Shown here: positions 62,701-64,000 of the stretch, one piece after another
Layout: each line of letters starts with the position of its first letter
Numbering within the stretch: position 1 is the stretch's first letter
Assembly: GCA_963530515.1 (NCBI GenBank)
Contig: CAUSEC010000002.1
Span: 186,001-250,000 of the forward strand
DNA length: 64,000 nt
Direction: 5' to 3'
Source: CBFFRJ01 sp963530515
GTDB lineage: Bacteria; Pseudomonadota; Gammaproteobacteria; Enterobacterales; Enterobacteriaceae
Notes under the pieces: model-generated
What the model was told of the DNA's origin: nothing
The model's database searches: none
Seen by the model: only the letters and a program-made list of their open reading frames with translations
Program-made: the position numbers and the translations under genes

Positions 62701-64000
62701 GCGAATACGACCGGTAATCTTGCTGCCGCCGGTGTGCCCCTTTCGCTGTTTGATCTGTTCAAAGGCAACGAAACCCATCCGCTCAGCGTCGGGAAACGCC
62801 TGCAACTGCCGTTTGTTGGCTGGACAACTACCGGCAGTGAGAGCTTTACCGCCATTGCGGGAGAAGGGCGCTTCGCGGGGGCATTTACCGCCACGCAGCT
62901 TGCCACTAATAACGCGGATACCGCAGGGATCCTGCAGGCGGGTGCAAAAATCACGTACCACGCCACGGCGTATACTCTGTCTGGCGATCAGACGCTTAAC
63001 GCGCTGGCACAAAGCCTGGCAGGCGGAATCACCCTTGCTGAGCTGCTGGCTAACAGCGACATCCTGACGCTGGATAACGTGTTGCAGGCCGGTGCGCTGC
63101 TGACCGTGCCACCGTTCCTGTACACAACGGTGCAGGGTGACACGCTGCAAAATGTCTCCGTCAACAATGGCATCACCGTGCAGGATTTGGCAGGACTTGA
63201 TCGCGACGTGCAAACTAACCCGGTCGGGACAGCCAATGGTGACATCGCTGATCTGTTTATGGCGGTCGATACTAACCAGAATCCGCTCTATCTTGACCTG
63301 GTTGAACTGCCCCAATTCCGCGTGGCCGAACTGCTGGGCGAAGCGCAGCGCGTCAACGCTATCAATCACCTCAGTGGCATGGCTTCGCGTTATTACTTCC
63401 ACGGGCTGCGCCTGCCGACGGCGAAAATCACCCCAAACAAAGAGGGGATGTGGGTGAACAAAAATCCGCAGACCGGCGCGCTCAGTTTGCCGGACTATGC
63501 GGGGCTGTTTGCCCTGACCGGTCAACAACTGCCTCTGGCCACTCTGCCCGTGACGCCACTTAGCATTACGCTTAGCAAAGCGGCACCGGTAAGCTGGCTC
63601 AATTTTGCCGGAGGGGCCAGCGAGCTGACGTTCACGATTGTGCCTCCGTCCGGAAACGATACGGATGGTGATATGAATTACCAGCGTATCGCCGCCCTTT
63701 ATGGCTATGCGACCAGCACTATTTTACCGGCGGGGCCTGCGTCGGTTGCGGCTAAAGCCAGGGTCGATGACGAACCGGCAACCTATCCGCTGTCGAACGG
63801 CACACTCTGGCAAAGCAGCGCGCAGGTCAGCTTCCCGCAGGGAGGGAGTCGCAGCGGTGACCAGCCGCGTCTGTGGCCGTTGCCCGCATCGATGGTGTCG
63901 CTTTCCGGCACGGGCACGCTGGATCAGTCATCGCGGCTTGGGTTGTCCAGTCCAAACTTTGCGTTGCAGTCAGTGCGGATGAACGCGGCAACCGGCAAAG
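56746..64000 (+). CDS. giant multidomain protein (partial, over 2418 residues), GT-B-like N-terminus and LysM-like repeats
   Basis: The frame is open from the ATG at 56746 to the window end, 2418 codons. There is no signal peptide. Residues 57-165 look Rossmann-like (YFVYRSSGFGNQANTVNLMK), and residues 406-452 contain ASLPSVFEGQGTANLALNLG, then KPFF, the pattern of the donor-binding half of GT-B glycosyltransferases. Residues about 600-1500 are long repeated beta strands. About 1450-1690 is glycine-rich and amphipathic (SVQVSVSASASINLGLFKIS). About 2076-2123 and 2126-2165 are LysM-like repeats (YTLSGDQTLNALAQSLAGG and YTTVQGDTLQNVSVNNG). The domain calls are inferred by eye. Large bacterial and fungal proteins carrying DUF6603 come to mind, but I cannot confirm that. 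Confidence 0.75.
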   Translation, partial: MTKNSGFVTPSRKLRRGGGNWDLASLIKAFSSSAEETNTGLTQDGLTRLGQLLTGVKLRYFVYRSSGFGNQANTVNLMKRMIALGFTNDIELIYDTTNGKEVIDKLAVLLPGLNPDNPQPYDLNGVTVTFFRYKESNSGKKVNRSVTGLVGQVPLCINGGAEMDSITDTNIASVLLSDYYLQLQPYMWEIVNTSDNPVSLILAKDTSTVVDLAAQESLQRRVFSTRAFGMPAPAVPNWEQLLSIPRVNVASINRARALVNAVNKDQVLSFPVYGLYDGTMIRKPVNGDACDMAFELIAASALAQNSGKPFNKPIVVGLLNSLLTTTFERLKNYFPKNGEEVKAEDFQEMDQDERIAYFIRHWCVANRLLQPDTVHNQPGNIYICPGITDSDLTALLTRLSTEGKGGVVVVNLPGLPQDLFNYLYQIASLPSVFEGQGTANLALNLGKPFFKLAKVNVNPYPSDLGNAAIGQVTGDGQPSMASVLSEQLYNATYDLIQIGTYQFKKGFSGKMPPQLLADLLVRQAKDYNSNGPFRQYFDGLPRFYAAAANDKLLQALVFLVTTYQLGAPQSPHRLQLLAATQENDTPLEQLYTQIENAISGGVLALIPTVIPDGPFADFITAIINGTDFTLGSATSPVQVTFPASHDNITVTGQTDDFLGAPLKATVVFTQNEDGKAIDIAFELVVGEVNLGGVEWFTLKSLTISATIPGTDERITGTVATEIDVGKQPLTFNMDFPTSGEGKIVIDGDFTASPPSLNDLFSLLGGMNFLNTLPSAINGAGNITLQNLKFGYDYETSSIQTFELALLNNQPWQLLPKLTLQNLAFNMVLLEPTGSRTYSWLAKTSVMIGPQNGDPQDYGSIDVGVNYPKLTVSASMADESKPIALGDLVTFFLPANYTINLDANLGNLDMTLTPGEKGAETVYSLSAGIALDNWNLSLGVATFSLTNLFIDIEGTGLSEVTGTLAATTVLFSEQPDIAVTLNLTAIYSGNGAWSFAGVQGDSAIQVKQIIQTYLGSNWWLDSMPNLDISELAFKVESPESGEGEDEKKATSYMVGGTITVWKTPLGNSFKTIITGKFGTDSTGEKALSHARHLLGTAEVPVLNGRGEIVPMQPKETLPAANAQADNSDQSYGSVSAQILWNNINLTVFYNYAPSYNAFGFSWGPLSAKIDSQTNIATLEFTESTSLGSMVETFISWLTGSKFGLGAPWNVLNDITLSNFSIIWNFKTNSVKFHVDVGPIDLIFAKVTGFTIEYVPKGQVVDGKKSGVHVALDGNFIWQDSNALEWNAADPASTPAPPGGGNKYLDLRLLAAGQHVKVAGLQNIKSVQEAIALLAELPVPDGSTVPSIGFDAGNNWLFATDFGILKIEDGSKDTDGAGTQLITAKDEAGYVFTLQVVFTDPTLYALRIALEGEAAKVFAGLDFQIIYRKISEGLGVFQAEITLPTLMRRIDVGAYTLTLPTFGVEIYTSGDFKFDIGFPWNEDFSRSFSVEAIIPPGIPALGSGGFYFGKLPAVVVSQLPLATNGFFNPNLVFGFGAQLGLGKSLDLGILKAGFSLTIFGIIEGILAKWNPYDGSSTGNSDKLALQGDYYFWLQGTFGIIGHLYGSIDFVIIKASVDINLKLYAQITLASYSPIPITVSVQVSVSASASINLGLFKISVSFSFSTHIRESFTLGYLQNPKNAPWKVAAQNDAGRLLSMKSGQHRLRAFAHTPLVTAPNWNQLLAGSSSTLTAWLGYGLSVAGDDAFGGSRPDLSKQFPCYVASFFLEAPGSATQGNTNLLRAAGQSPDTSFELLAKMVARWAVAALQTTAMTPGEIDTLIVTDEMLAGLIDYLSDGENEPMPLTTADVDTFMTNQFVINVSLPDSEGTAEAAYFPMASGLNIAMPSYNGSPDINYTFGDYNSVSSDFVTWLRDYFNQLAVQVQQESGQQNARASLLYQNAPVSVASFIFSDYFVLIMRQMLQAMRDGLKDFNYPISAGDTPNGVVNWANTTGNLAAAGVPLSLFDLFKGNETHPLSVGKRLQLPFVGWTTTGSESFTAIAGEGRFAGAFTATQLATNNADTAGILQAGAKITYHATAYTLSGDQTLNALAQSLAGGITLAELLANSDILTLDNVLQAGALLTVPPFLYTTVQGDTLQNVSVNNGITVQDLAGLDRDVQTNPVGTANGDIADLFMAVDTNQNPLYLDLVELPQFRVAELLGEAQRVNAINHLSGMASRYYFHGLRLPTAKITPNKEGMWVNKNPQTGALSLPDYAGLFALTGQQLPLATLPVTPLSITLSKAAPVSWLNFAGGASELTFTIVPPSGNDTDGDMNYQRIAALYGYATSTILPAGPASVAAKARVDDEPATYPLSNGTLWQSSAQVSFPQGGSRSGDQPRLWPLPASMVSLSGTGTLDQSSRLGLSSPNFALQSVRMNAATGK

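Noticed and set aside
62371..63528. 385-codon minus-strand frame, with others at 60766-61806 and 54711-55574
   Set aside because: They lie opposite the giant genes, have no start signals and encode Arg/Gln/His-rich sequence without structure.

Overview
The window is chromosomal DNA from an Enterobacteriaceae member close to Enterobacter, Lelliottia or Leclercia. The basis is the set of enteric genes recognisable by protein sequence (yaiL, pagP, yddG, fdnHI, dmsD, lacZ, lacY, lacI) together with enteric-type promoters, FNR and Fur sites. Most of it is GC-rich with CTG/CGC-rich codon use. The stretch at about 29.8-32.1 kb is clearly AT-richer. I see no tRNA, rRNA, CRISPR array, insertion sequence or replication origin.

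Layout. 0-8 kb: a truncated type-2 argC diverging from a LysR regulator, two small lipoprotein genes, an Lrp-family regulator diverging from an MFS exporter, small unknowns, yaiL and an RluA-family pseudouridine synthase. 8.2-12.9 kb: a formate dehydrogenase-N operon (fdnGHI) whose alpha subunit has cysteine where the E. coli enzyme has selenocysteine. 12.9-15 kb: an AraC regulator, a PEBP-family protein and a small unknown. 15-20.2 kb: a DMSO/YnfE-type reductase operon read leftwards (catalytic, Fe-S and membrane subunits, DmsD chaperone, NapF-like ferredoxin) behind an FNR box placed for class II activation. 20.3-21.3 kb: pagP and a small unknown. 21.3-29.8 kb: a probable amine or amino-acid catabolic module (GntR regulator, DapA-family lyase, aldehyde dehydrogenase, FAD oxidase), followed by yddG, an MFS transporter and a GlxA-type regulator.

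30-32 kb: an orphan T6SS hcp gene followed by a probable membrane-acting effector and a probable membrane immunity protein. 32.2-34.8 kb: a UbiD/UbiX pair of the Fdc1/Pad1 (cinnamate-type) kind with a divergent MarR regulator and a tandem-repeat operator. 35-37 kb: an orphan periplasmic binding protein and a TetR regulator. 37-39.5 kb: a Slam-dependent-type surface lipoprotein and its Slam outer-membrane translocon behind a Fur box. 39.5-44.9 kb: a nucleoside-recognition membrane protein; a quinone oxidoreductase and TetR gene diverging from a Rid-family gene across three copies of a 13-bp palindrome; and an atypical pyruvate kinase-like protein. 44.9-50.6 kb: lacZY with a divergent lacI and two operator-like sites.

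50.7-64 kb (right edge): a cluster I cannot assign to any known system. It has two paralogous small proteins (one with a Tat-type signal), a 1215-residue protein, and an open reading frame of more than 2400 residues that runs off the window. The last begins with a region resembling a GT-B glycosyltransferase fold and, near the right edge, has LysM-like repeats. A strong intrinsic terminator lies between the second small gene and the two giant genes, which overlap by 8 bases. This is my best candidate for an undescribed system. The Hcp-effector-immunity island and the Fur-regulated Slam pair are the next most interesting.
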